Assembly (NCBI GenBank): GCA_036504855.1
Contig: DASXUL010000074.1
Location: 1-53,805 of the forward strand
DNA from: DASXUL01 sp036504855
GTDB lineage: Bacteria > Armatimonadota > DTGP01 > JAKQQT01
DNA: 53,805 nt
Direction: 5' to 3'
The translations under genes were made by a program, and so were the position numbers. Under the pieces are notes generated by a model. The model made no database searches, was not told where the DNA came from, and saw nothing but the letters and a program-made list of their open reading frames with translations. This document shows positions 32,531 to 40,320 of this stretch, piece by piece. Position 1 is the stretch's first letter. Each line of letters starts with the position of its first letter.

Positions 32531-34897
32531 ATGTCCTCCGCGCACGAGCGCGCCTTCGATTCGCCGTACGGCCACTTCTCCGAGGACGGACGGGAGTACG
32601 TCATCACCCGGCCGGACACCCCACGGCCATGGGTCAACGTCCTCACCAACGGAGATTACGGCTGCATCGTTTCGCAAGCGGGCGGCGGGTTCTCATGGCG
32701 CGGAAACTCCCAGCTCCGCATGCTGAACCGCTGGGACCAGGACCTCATCTGCGACGCATGTGGCCGCTTCCTCTACCTGAAGGACGACGCTACCGGCGCC
32801 GTATGGAGCGCCGACTACCAGCCCACTCGCCAGACGCCGAAGGCATTTCGCATGCGACATGGCCTTGGCTACACCGTCACGGAATTGGCGCGCGGCGGCG
32901 TTCGGTGCGAGAAGACCGTCTTCGTCCCGCTGGACGCGCCGTGCGAGGTGTGGCGGGTCCGCCTGACCAATGAGTCGGCCGCCCCCGTTGCCCTCTCGCT
33001 GTATCCCTACCTGGAGTGGCAGCTCGGCGCCATTTCCGACTGGCACCGCGAGTTCCACAAGACCTTCATGGAGACGGAATGGCTGGAGGATGCGTCGATC
33101 CTGTATGCCTGGAAGCGGGGCGAGGTGGATGCGTCCGAGCCGCCGTTTGCGGGCTTCCTGGCGGTTGCCGGCCGCGCTGCGGACGGCTACGACGCGGACA
33201 AGGAGTCCTTCCTCGGCCGCTACGGCGATCCGTCCGCTCCGGCCGCGCTCCGCGAGCGCTCGCTGGCGGGCCGGACCGGAAGCTGGAACGATTCCGTTGG
33301 CGCATTGCAGGCGCGGCTGCCGTTGGCGCCCTCCGAAACCCGGGAAGTCGTGTTCGTGGTGGGAGCCGGCTCGCGCGACGAGGCCCGGACCTGCGTGCAT
33401 CGGTTCGGGGCTCCGGGCGCCGTGGACGCCGCGCTGGAGGGCGTGAAGGGCTTCTGGGCCGGCATCGTCGACGGCTGCCGCGTGGAGACCCCGGACCCCG
33501 CGCTGGACCTGATGACCAACGTATGGCTGAAGTACCAGGCCATCGCCGGCCGCATGTGGGCGCGCACCGGCTACTATCAGAACTCCGGCGCATTCGGCTT
33601 CCGCGATCAGCTTCAAGACAGCCATATCTGGATGCCCCTGGAACCCGATCGCGCGCGCAGCCAGATCCTTATGCACGCCGGGCATCAGTTCGCCAATGGA
33701 ACCGTGCAGCACTGGTGGCACACCTGCTCGAACATCGCCGCCGTCACGGACTGTTCCGACGACCTGCTCTGGCTCTCCTATCTCGCCATGAACTGGATCG
33801 ACGAAACCGACGATGTTTCGCTGTGGGATGCGCCGGCGCCCTTCCAGGATGGCGGCGAGGCCCCGATGTACGACCATTGCGTGCGCGCCTTCGACAAGGT
33901 CTTCACCCGCTTCTCGCCGCGCGGCCTGCCGCTGATTGGCGACTGCGATTGGAACGACGGCCTCTCTCACGCGGGCCGCAAGTGGAAGGGCGAAAGCGTG
34001 TGGCTGGCCCACTTCCTGACCGGCCTCCTGCGCCGCTTCGCGGAGCATGCCGGGGAGAGGGCGGACAGCGCACGCGCCGCCGACTACCGTCGCCGCGCCG
34101 ACGCCCTGGTCGCCGCCATCAATGAGCATTGCTGGGACGGCGAATGGTACTGGCGCGCCACAACCGACAACGGCCGCAAGATCGGGAGCCATGAGTGCGC
34201 GGAGAACCGCATCGACCTCATCGCTCAGGCGTGGAGCGTGATCAACGCAACCGCGCCGCCGGAGCGCGCCCGGCAGGCCATGGCCTCCGCGCAAAAGCAT
34301 CTCTTCCGCGAGTACGGGCCGCTGTTGCTGACGCCCGCCTACAGCCGTACGGATCCGGATATCGGCTATATCACGCGATACGCCCCCGGCGTGCGCGAAA
34401 ACGGCGGCGTCTACACCCATGCGGCCACCTGGGGCGTGCAGGCCCTGGCCATGCTGGGAGAGGGAGACGCGGCCTGGGCTGCTTATGCGTCCATGAGCCC
34501 GCCCCGCCGCGGAACGGACCCGGAGCTCTACTTCGCGGAGCCTTACGTTACCCCTGGCAATGTGGATGGGCCGGACTCGCCCACCTTCGGCCGCGGCGGC
34601 TGGACGTGGTACACCGGCTCCGCGGCGTGGATGCAGAAGGTGGCTCTGGAGTGGATCTGCGGGGTGCGCGCCGTGCGCAAGGGCTTGCTGATTGACCCCT
34701 GCATCCCGGCCGCCTGGCCGTCGTTCAAAGTCCACCGCCGCTTCCGCGGCGCGGAATACGATATTGAGGTAGTCAACCCCCACGGCCGGCAAAAGGGCGT
34801 TGCATGCATCACCGTGGACGGCTGCCCCATCGAAGGCCCCGTGATTCCACCATTCCCGGCCGGCGGAACGCACGCGGTGAGGGTGGCTATGGGATAG
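32531..34897 (+). CDS. GH94-family glycoside phosphorylase
   Basis: 788 residues, soluble, close to the length of cellobiose and chitobiose phosphorylases. Such enzymes split beta-glucosidic disaccharides with phosphate, giving a sugar-1-phosphate. The N-terminal beta-sandwich (about 1-290) includes GDYGCIVSQAGGGFSWRGNSQLRMLNRW. The barrel carries SGAFGFRDQLQDS (R358, D363) and DWND at 473-476, the motif holding the general acid in characterised GH94 enzymes. CAENRIDLIAQAW, PGVRENGGVYTHAATWG and SAAWMQKVALEWICG follow. The substrate cannot be read from sequence; with a glucoamylase-fold protein nearby a beta-glucan product is plausible. It appears cytoplasmic (no leader). Confidence 0.88.
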   Translation: MSSAHERAFDSPYGHFSEDGREYVITRPDTPRPWVNVLTNGDYGCIVSQAGGGFSWRGNSQLRMLNRWDQDLICDACGRFLYLKDDATGAVWSADYQPTRQTPKAFRMRHGLGYTVTELARGGVRCEKTVFVPLDAPCEVWRVRLTNESAAPVALSLYPYLEWQLGAISDWHREFHKTFMETEWLEDASILYAWKRGEVDASEPPFAGFLAVAGRAADGYDADKESFLGRYGDPSAPAALRERSLAGRTGSWNDSVGALQARLPLAPSETREVVFVVGAGSRDEARTCVHRFGAPGAVDAALEGVKGFWAGIVDGCRVETPDPALDLMTNVWLKYQAIAGRMWARTGYYQNSGAFGFRDQLQDSHIWMPLEPDRARSQILMHAGHQFANGTVQHWWHTCSNIAAVTDCSDDLLWLSYLAMNWIDETDDVSLWDAPAPFQDGGEAPMYDHCVRAFDKVFTRFSPRGLPLIGDCDWNDGLSHAGRKWKGESVWLAHFLTGLLRRFAEHAGERADSARAADYRRRADALVAAINEHCWDGEWYWRATTDNGRKIGSHECAENRIDLIAQAWSVINATAPPERARQAMASAQKHLFREYGPLLLTPAYSRTDPDIGYITRYAPGVRENGGVYTHAATWGVQALAMLGEGDAAWAAYASMSPPRRGTDPELYFAEPYVTPGNVDGPDSPTFGRGGWTWYTGSAAWMQKVALEWICGVRAVRKGLLIDPCIPAAWPSFKVHRRFRGAEYDIEVVNPHGRQKGVACITVDGCPIEGPVIPPFPAGGTHAVRVAMG

Positions 34898-34910
34898 CGG
34901 TCATGGAGCT

Positions 34911-35190
34911 GTCAGCCGTCAGCGATCAGCCGTCAGCCAGAAGGCCCCTTATCATTAGGCAAGCGCGCTCATGGAACAGGGCCCTCGCTCCGTCGGCTGA
35001 TCGCTGGGCATCCAGTGATGCATTCCGGTGAGCGCTTCTCCCACGTCGCCCTGAGCAAAGCAAAGGGTGACGCGGGAGGAAGCCGTGCGCAGTCGTCAGT
35101 CGCTCGTCCGAAGGCCCTGTACCATGTAGCAAGCGCGCTAATGGCGCGGGGCCTTCGGGCTGATGGCTGACCGCTGACGGCTGACAGCTA
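34911..35190. repeat. Two composite TCAG/CTGA hairpin elements between convergent genes
   Basis: Unit A (about 34911-35010) begins with CTGTCAGCCGTCAGCGATCAG and unit B (about 35090-35190) ends with TGGCTGACCGCTGACGG. Both contain the same core: GAAGGCCC, then GCAAGCGCGCT, then ATGG, then GGGCC. Between them, around 35037-35080, lies a half-unit of the CACCCTGAGC family. The whole 290-base gap between GH94 and the Rrf2 gene is therefore made of repeats and has no gene. Confidence 0.75.
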
Positions 35191-35634
35191 GTTCATAACC
35201 ACTTCCAGCTCGCACAGGGGGCGGCTGGTAGTGGGCTCGTCCAGAAGGTCCTGGATGGTGGTGGCGCGAAAGGCCGTTTCCACTGCGCCGATGGCGTCGT
35301 CAACGCGGCGGTGCAGCGGGCACAGCCGCTTGCCATGTGAGGCGAGGCCGAGCGGACACGATGTGATGCGTCCTATCGGATCCACCGACTGGACCACCTC
35401 GTAGACCGTTATCTCCCGCGGCTCCCTCGCCAGGGTCGATCCCCCGCCCTGCCCCCGCTGGCTCTTCAGGATTCCCGCGCGGTTCAGGCTCTGCAGCACC
35501 TTCGACAGGTACTGCGCCGGCACCCGCGTGGCCTTCGCTATCCGCTGCGTGGTCTGCGGGGCGGATGGCCCATTTGGCCCATCCGCCAAGGCAACGACCG
35601 CCCGCAACGCGTATTCCGCCGTCTGCGATATCAT
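35188..35634 (-). CDS. Rrf2-family regulator, probable NO-responsive (NsrR-like)
   Basis: 148 residues. Winged helix: MISQTAEYALRAVVALADG, then TTQRIAKATRVPAQYLSKVLQSLNRAGILKSQRGQGGGSTLAREPREITVYEVVQSVDP. The sensing region is SCPLGLASHGKRLCPLHRRV: two cysteines with nearby histidines, where NsrR has three cysteines. If it binds an Fe-S cluster or iron the ligand set differs. Start 35634 is behind GGAAGG. It diverges from the NO reductase gene, whose promoter contains two palindromes, so it is the obvious candidate repressor. The NO response is inferred from context. Confidence 0.8.
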   Translation of the reverse strand: MISQTAEYALRAVVALADGPNGPSAPQTTQRIAKATRVPAQYLSKVLQSLNRAGILKSQRGQGGGSTLAREPREITVYEVVQSVDPIGRITSCPLGLASHGKRLCPLHRRVDDAIGAVETAFRATTIQDLLDEPTTSRPLCELEVVMN

Positions 35635-35716
35635 CGAGCTTCCTTCCGTCCGGCCCCATCTTTCCCATTCTATTGGCGACGGCTCCCGGCATCCCGGCGG
35701 GTAGTGGAATTGGACC

Positions 35717-35746
35717 TTGACATCCAGATTATATCTGGCGTACAAT
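35717..35746 (+). promoter_or_regulatory. norB promoter with operator in the spacer
   Basis: TTGACA (35717-35722), 18-base spacer, TACAAT (35741-35746): a near-consensus sigma70 promoter. The spacer holds CCAGATTATATCTGG (35724-35738), a perfect palindrome with a three-base centre. A protein bound there would exclude RNA polymerase. Confidence 0.75.
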
Positions 35747-35761
35747 CCCTTTGTCGATAAT

Positions 35762-35777
35762 TGGATACAGTTATCCA
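35762..35777. promoter_or_regulatory. Second palindrome in the norB leader
   Basis: TGGATACAGTTATCCA: arms TGGATA and TATCCA with a four-base centre. It lies just downstream of the expected norB start of transcription and shares the AT-rich, TCCA-flanked style of the first site. It may be a second binding site for the divergent Rrf2 regulator. Confidence 0.55.
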
Positions 35778-35799
35778 GAATTGTGCGGGGAGGTTAACG

Positions 35800-38097
35800 A
35801 TGTCGTACAGACGGTTGTGGATCGGGCTGGCCACGGTTATCCTGGGCTCGTTCGCGGTGCTGGGGTACTTCGGGCACGAGATATACCAGCAGGCGCCGCC
35901 GATTCCCACGCGCGTGGTCACTACCGACGGCCGAACTCTCTTCACCGCCAGCGCTATTGAGGACGGACAGAACGTCTGGCAGGCGGCTGGCGGCCAGGAG
36001 ATCGGCACCGTTTGGGGACATGGCGCTTACGTGGCTCCAGACTGGACGGCGGATTTCATCCACCGCGAGGCCATGTACATCCTGGACCGCTGGGCCATGT
36101 CCCGCTATGGGAAGCCGTTTGCAGACGTCCCCGTGCCCCAACAGGACATGCTGAAGGCGTACCTGCGGGCGGAGATCCGCACCAATACGTACGACCCCGC
36201 CACGGGCGTTATCACCCTCTCCCCCATCCGCGCCGAGGCCATCGCCGACGTTTCGCGGCATTACGCCGGTCTCTTTGGAACGGACCCGGGCCTGGACAAG
36301 CTGCGAAACGCCTACGCGCTCCCGGCCGGAACGGTCTCCGATTCGGTCAGAATGGCGGACATGAACGCGTTCTTCTGGTGGGCGTCGTGGGCGTGTGAAA
36401 CGCAGAGGCCCGGCCAGAAGGTCACCTACACCAGCAACTGGCCCTCCGAATCGCTCATTGGCAACGCGCCCACCGGACAGGTGGTGGTATGGAGCGTTAT
36501 CAGCTTCGTGCTGCTGCTCGGCGGCATCGGCGCCCTGGCGTGGTACTTCGCCGCCCAGAGGAGCAGGGAAGAGCCGAACGATCAGACGCCCGCCGCGGAC
36601 CCGCTTCTGGGGATGAAAGCCACCCCCTCAATGAAGGCCACTCTGAAGTACTTCTGGGTGGTGGCGGCGCTGATTGTGGTGCAGGTCGGCCTCGGCTCCA
36701 TCACCGCGCACTACGGGGTGGAAGGAAACGGGTTCTATGGCATCCCGCTGGCGAAATACCTGCCCTACCAGGTGACGCGCACGTGGCACACGCAGCTCGG
36801 CATCTTTTGGATCGCCACCGCCTGGCTGGCCACCGGCCTCTTCGTTGCTCCCGCCGTCTCCGGCCATGAGCCGAAGTTCCAGAAGCTCGGCGTGAACTTC
36901 CTCTTCTGCGCGCTGCTGCTCATCGTTGTGGGCTCCATGGCCGGCGAGTGGGCCGGCATGATGCGGAAGCTGGGCTTCGCGCCGAACTTCTGGTTCGGCC
37001 AGAGCGGCTATGAGTACATCGACCTCGGGAAATTCTGGCAGGGGTTCCTGTTCCTGGGCCTCTTCATCTGGCTGGCCCTGGTCACCCGCGCTCTGTGGCC
37101 GGCCTTCAAGAAGAGCCACGTGGACCGTCACCTGCTGGCCCTCTTCCTGCTGTCATCGCTGGCGATCGCCGGGTTCTACGGCGCCGCCCTGATGATCCAT
37201 CAGCACACCAACCTCGCCATCGCCGAGTACTGGCGCTGGTGGGTGGTTCACCTGTGGGTGGAGGGCTTCTTCGAGGTGTTCGCCACCGTGGTGATTGCCT
37301 TCCTGTTCACGCGCATGGGGCTGCTGAAGACCGCCACGGCCACGGCCAGCGTGCTGTTCAGCACCATCATCTTCCTTACCGGCGGCATCGTCGGCACGTT
37401 CCACCACCTCTACTTCTCGGGCACGCCAACCTCGGTGATGGCGCTGGGAGCCAGCTTCAGCGCGCTGGAAGTGGTGCCGCTCACGCTGATCGGCTTCGAG
37501 GCGTATGAGAACCTCACGCTGTCTCGGGTGAAGCCCTGGGTGCTGGCTTACCGGTGGCCGATTCTGTTCTTCGTGAGCGTGGGCTTCTGGAACCTGGTGG
37601 GCGCCGGCCTGTTCGGCTTCCTCATTAACCCGCCCATCGCGCTGTACTACATGCAGGGGCTGAACACCACAGCCGTCCACGGTCACACGGCGCTCTTCGG
37701 GGTATACGGGATGCTGGGCATCGGCCTGATGCTGTTCTGCATGAAGGGGCTGACCGCGCATCGAATCTGGAAGACCGGAACCGTGAAGTTCGCATTCTGG
37801 GCCATCAACATCGGCCTGGCCCTGATGGTCCTCCTGAGTCTGCTTCCCGTGGGCCTGCTGCAGACATGGGCCAGCGTGGAGCATGGGCTCTGGTACGCCC
37901 GCAGCGCCGAGTTCCTGCAGACCCCGTTGATGAGCACGCTGCGCTGGCTGCGCGTGTTTGGAGACACCATCTTCGCCGCCGGCGTGGTGGCGCTGGGCTA
38001 CTTCGTGCTGGGCCTGAAGACCGGCTGGAGCCTGGAAGAGACCGACTATCCGATTATGGACGAACTGAGCCGCCTCCCCGAGGAAGCGGCCCGCTGA
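35800..38097 (+). CDS. norZ: Quinol-dependent nitric oxide reductase (qNOR)
   Basis: 765 residues from ATG 35800 behind GGGGAGG. It reduces two NO to N2O with electrons from quinol; an integral membrane enzyme of the haem-copper oxidase superfamily. The N-terminal helix and large outer domain (about 30-215) are the NorC-like part fused to the catalytic subunit, so no separate NorC is needed, and the N-terminal part has no CxxCH haem motif. Key histidines: H330 (RTWHTQLGIFW), H484 with E488 (HLWVEGFFEVF), H535/H536 (GTFHHLYFSG), H627/H629 (HGHTALFGVYG). About 14 membrane helices. First gene of the NO-defence run. Confidence 0.95.
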   Translation: MSYRRLWIGLATVILGSFAVLGYFGHEIYQQAPPIPTRVVTTDGRTLFTASAIEDGQNVWQAAGGQEIGTVWGHGAYVAPDWTADFIHREAMYILDRWAMSRYGKPFADVPVPQQDMLKAYLRAEIRTNTYDPATGVITLSPIRAEAIADVSRHYAGLFGTDPGLDKLRNAYALPAGTVSDSVRMADMNAFFWWASWACETQRPGQKVTYTSNWPSESLIGNAPTGQVVVWSVISFVLLLGGIGALAWYFAAQRSREEPNDQTPAADPLLGMKATPSMKATLKYFWVVAALIVVQVGLGSITAHYGVEGNGFYGIPLAKYLPYQVTRTWHTQLGIFWIATAWLATGLFVAPAVSGHEPKFQKLGVNFLFCALLLIVVGSMAGEWAGMMRKLGFAPNFWFGQSGYEYIDLGKFWQGFLFLGLFIWLALVTRALWPAFKKSHVDRHLLALFLLSSLAIAGFYGAALMIHQHTNLAIAEYWRWWVVHLWVEGFFEVFATVVIAFLFTRMGLLKTATATASVLFSTIIFLTGGIVGTFHHLYFSGTPTSVMALGASFSALEVVPLTLIGFEAYENLTLSRVKPWVLAYRWPILFFVSVGFWNLVGAGLFGFLINPPIALYYMQGLNTTAVHGHTALFGVYGMLGIGLMLFCMKGLTAHRIWKTGTVKFAFWAINIGLALMVLLSLLPVGLLQTWASVEHGLWYARSAEFLQTPLMSTLRWLRVFGDTIFAAGVVALGYFVLGLKTGWSLEETDYPIMDELSRLPEEAAR

Positions 38098-38116
38098 AGA
38101 AAGGACGCGTGATTCG

Positions 38117-38431
38117 ATGGATTACACCTACCTGAAAAGCCTCGCGGATGGCGTGGAAATCCCGAAGAACGGGATCATCAGCACCACCGTGAGCGGCGAC
38201 GACCATTTCAAGGTGATGCTCTTCGGTTTCGACACCGGGCAGGAACTGAGCGAGCATACGGCTTCGGTTCCGGCGATCCTGCAGATCGTGAAGGGCGACG
38301 CCGACCTCACCCTGGGCGAGGACAAGCGCCCCGGCCCCGCTGGAACGTGGGCCCACATGCCCGCCAACCTCCCCCACAGCGTATTCGCCAAAACGCCCGT
38401 GGTGATGCTTCTGATCATGGCGAAGAAGTGA
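38117..38431 (+). CDS. Small single-domain cupin
   Basis: 104 residues, starting 19 bases after norZ. A cupin barrel: VMLFGFDTGQELSEHTASVPAILQIVKGDADLTLGED gives motif 1 with one histidine (residue about 47) rather than the usual His pair, and GTWAHMPANLPHSVFAKTPVVMLLIM gives motif 2 with H79 and H86. Thus a metal site with fewer or altered ligands is possible. Its tight link to qNOR points to a role in NO or reactive-nitrogen metabolism, but the function is unknown. Confidence 0.8.
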   Translation: MDYTYLKSLADGVEIPKNGIISTTVSGDDHFKVMLFGFDTGQELSEHTASVPAILQIVKGDADLTLGEDKRPGPAGTWAHMPANLPHSVFAKTPVVMLLIMAKK

Positions 38432-38437
38432 GCCTGT

Positions 38438-38537
38438 GAGTCGTCAGTCATCAGTCATCAGTTCTCAGTCGCCCATATGGGAGGCTGCCTGATCGACTGA
38501 TGGCTGCGCTCACTGACGACTGACGACTGAGGACTAA
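38438..38537. repeat. TCAG/CTGA-word inverted repeat upstream of ric
   Basis: The left arm is of the form GTCGTCAGTCATCAGTC (from about 38441). The right arm (about 38508-38532) is of the form CACTGACGACTGACGACTGA. Between them lies a short CCCATATGGGAGG hairpin. The right arm runs to within 11 bases of the ric start and supplies the only GAGG there. Confidence 0.75.
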
Positions 38538-38543
38538 TGAGTG

Positions 38544-39257
38544 ATGACTACCAATACGACTGTTCGTGAGATCGTGGTGGAGCGCCCGGGACGGGCGCGG
38601 GTGCTGGAAGGGTTCGGGCTGGATTACTGCTGCGGCGGCGGCAAAGCGTTGGGCGACGCCTGCGGCGCGAAGGGGCTGGAAGTGGATGCCGTGGTGCAGG
38701 CGTTGCTGGAGAGCGACGCTGCCCCGCAGCCGGCGGAACGCAACTGGGCGGAGGCCAGTCTGCCCGAGCTGATCGACGAAATCATGACGTCGCACCACGC
38801 TTACCTGCGAGAGGCGATGCCGCGAATCAGCGACTTCCTGACGAAGGTTGCCGGCAAGCACGGCGAGCGCCGTCCGGAGCTGGTTCAAACGCGCGAGGCC
38901 TTCCAGGGTTTCCGCCAGGAGATGGAGGCGCACCTCTCGAAGGAAGAGCGCATCCTCTTTCCGCTGGTGCGGGCCATGGATGCCAAGCAGCCCACGCAGG
39001 GCTTCCCGGCCAGCGTGGCGGGCCCCATCCAGTGCATGGAAGCCGAGCACGAAGACGCCGGCGCGGCGTTGGAGCTGTTCCGGCGCCTCCTGAACGACTT
39101 CGTGCCGCCCGATGACGCATGCGGAACCTACCGCGTGATGCTGGAAGAGATGGCGGCCCTGGAGGCGAATACTCACCAGCACGTTCACAAAGAGAACAAC
39201 ATCCTGTTCCCGCGCGCCATTGAGCTGGAGCGCGCCAACACGGAAGTGCGATGGTAA
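38544..39257 (+). CDS. ric: Iron-sulfur cluster repair di-iron protein (Ric/ScdA/YtfE family)
   Basis: 237 residues. N-terminal ScdA_N domain with TVREIVVERPGRARVLEGFGLDYCCGGG (C29, C30), then a hemerythrin-like di-iron bundle: LIDEIMTSHHAYLREAMPRI, then EMEAHLSKEERILFPLVRAM, MEAEHEDAGAALELFRRL and LEANTHQHVHKENNILFPRAIELE, supplying the His/Glu ligands. It repairs Fe-S clusters damaged by NO or peroxide, or donates NO-reactive iron. ATG 38544 was chosen; GTG 38541 is directly in front. Its end overlaps the YwiC-like start by seven bases. Confidence 0.95.
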   Translation: MTTNTTVREIVVERPGRARVLEGFGLDYCCGGGKALGDACGAKGLEVDAVVQALLESDAAPQPAERNWAEASLPELIDEIMTSHHAYLREAMPRISDFLTKVAGKHGERRPELVQTREAFQGFRQEMEAHLSKEERILFPLVRAMDAKQPTQGFPASVAGPIQCMEAEHEDAGAALELFRRLLNDFVPPDDACGTYRVMLEEMAALEANTHQHVHKENNILFPRAIELERANTEVRW

Positions 39258-40183
39258 GGGTTCCGCGGATGACGCAGCCGAACGGGAACGATCTCGGATC
39301 TATCGGGGAGACGGCGACTTCGCCGGAGAGCCATCCGGCCGTTCCTGGGGGGGCTGCGACGTTCGCGGCGCGGGTTGGCGCTCCGCCGCTGCCGCACGAG
39401 CACGGCGCATGGGTTATGCTCATCGCGCCGATGCTGGTTGCGCTGGCGGCGGCGCCCCAACCATCGGGGGGCCGGGCGGCGCTGGCGGCCATCGCGGTCA
39501 TCGGCGCCTTCCTGGCGCGCGAGCCGGCGGACCTCCTGATCCGCGGCCGCGGCAAACCCGGCACGCTATTCTGGCTGGCGGCGTATCTGGCGGTTGCCCT
39601 GGCCGGCGCTTTGCCGCTGGCGTTCGTGACTCCGGGGATGGCGCTGCCGGTCATCGGCGCCGTCGCCGCGGGGCTGTTCGCCGTGCACGCCGCGCTCCTG
39701 GCGTGGCCGGCGCGGCGGAGGCTGGACCGAACGCAGGCGGGGGAGGGTTTGGCGGTGGTCGGACTGACCCTCTCCGCCCCGCTGGCATACGCCGCGCAGA
39801 CCGGTCGGCTGGACGGCCTGGCGGTCTGCCTTTGGGCGGCCTGCGCCCTGTACTTCGGCGGCGGCGTGTTCCACGTGAAGATGCTGCTCTCGGCCGTAAA
39901 AGGCCGGTCGGCATTGACGGCGGTCGATCGGCTGCGGCTTGGCCGCTTCAACCTGGCGTATCACGCCGCCATGCTCCTGATTGTTATCTGGGCTGCGCCG
40001 AAGGCGGGGCCCGTTGGTGGAGCGCTGGCGCTGGCCGCCTATGCGCCGGCCATCCTGCGCGCGGCGTGGGGCACGGCCCGCCTGTCTCGCACACTGCCCC
40101 CGCTGAAGCGCGTGGGCGTTCTGGAAACGCTGTATGCCTTGTGGTTTGGGGGCGCCTTTGCGGCCGCCCTGCGCCTGGGCTGA
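39251..40183 (+). CDS. YwiC-like membrane protein
   Basis: 310 residues. After a non-conserved N-terminal 45 residues come PHEHGAWVMLIAPMLVAL (the P-x-EHG-W signature of the YwiC-like/UbiA-related family) and about eight to nine membrane helices. Conserved pieces include FLAREPADLLIRGRG, LYFGGGVFHVKMLLSAVKGR and FNLAYHAAMLLIVIW. In Bacillus subtilis ywiC lies beside fnr and the nar genes, and here it overlaps ric inside an NO-reductase cluster, so a link to anaerobic nitrogen-oxide metabolism is repeated. The reaction is unknown; a prenyltransferase-like activity is possible. Confidence 0.85.
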   Translation: MVRVPRMTQPNGNDLGSIGETATSPESHPAVPGGAATFAARVGAPPLPHEHGAWVMLIAPMLVALAAAPQPSGGRAALAAIAVIGAFLAREPADLLIRGRGKPGTLFWLAAYLAVALAGALPLAFVTPGMALPVIGAVAAGLFAVHAALLAWPARRRLDRTQAGEGLAVVGLTLSAPLAYAAQTGRLDGLAVCLWAACALYFGGGVFHVKMLLSAVKGRSALTAVDRLRLGRFNLAYHAAMLLIVIWAAPKAGPVGGALALAAYAPAILRAAWGTARLSRTLPPLKRVGVLETLYALWFGGAFAAALRLG

Positions 40184-40191
40184 GCCTACGT

Positions 40192-40300
40192 CAGTTATCA
40201 GTATTCAGTCATCAGTTGGCAGTCGTCCGTTCGGAGGCCCCATATCGTGGCCGCGCCGGTCGCGCGACGCGGGCCCTCCGGCTGACGCCTGACGACGAGT
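40192..40300. repeat. TCAG-word element with GGCC core before the hemerythrin gene
   Basis: The left arm repeats TCAGTTATCAGTATTCAGTC (from about 40195). A core pairs GGAGGCCC (about 40235) with GGGCCCTCC (about 40272). A short right arm CTGACGCCTGACGACGA follows. It belongs to the same composite family as 34911-35190. Confidence 0.7.
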
Positions 40301-40320
40301 GACTCAAAGAAGGAGACCGT

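Noticed and set aside
32693..34873. 726-codon minus-strand frame opposite GH94
   Set aside because: Shadow frame; the plus strand carries all GH94 motifs.
25228..34897. A cellulosome locus
   Set aside because: Dockerin-like tails are present but no cohesin or scaffoldin is seen in the window.
35800..38097. Two-subunit cytochrome c-dependent NorBC
   Set aside because: The reductase is a single 765-residue chain with the fused N-terminal domain and no CxxCH haem motif in that part, which is the quinol-dependent type.
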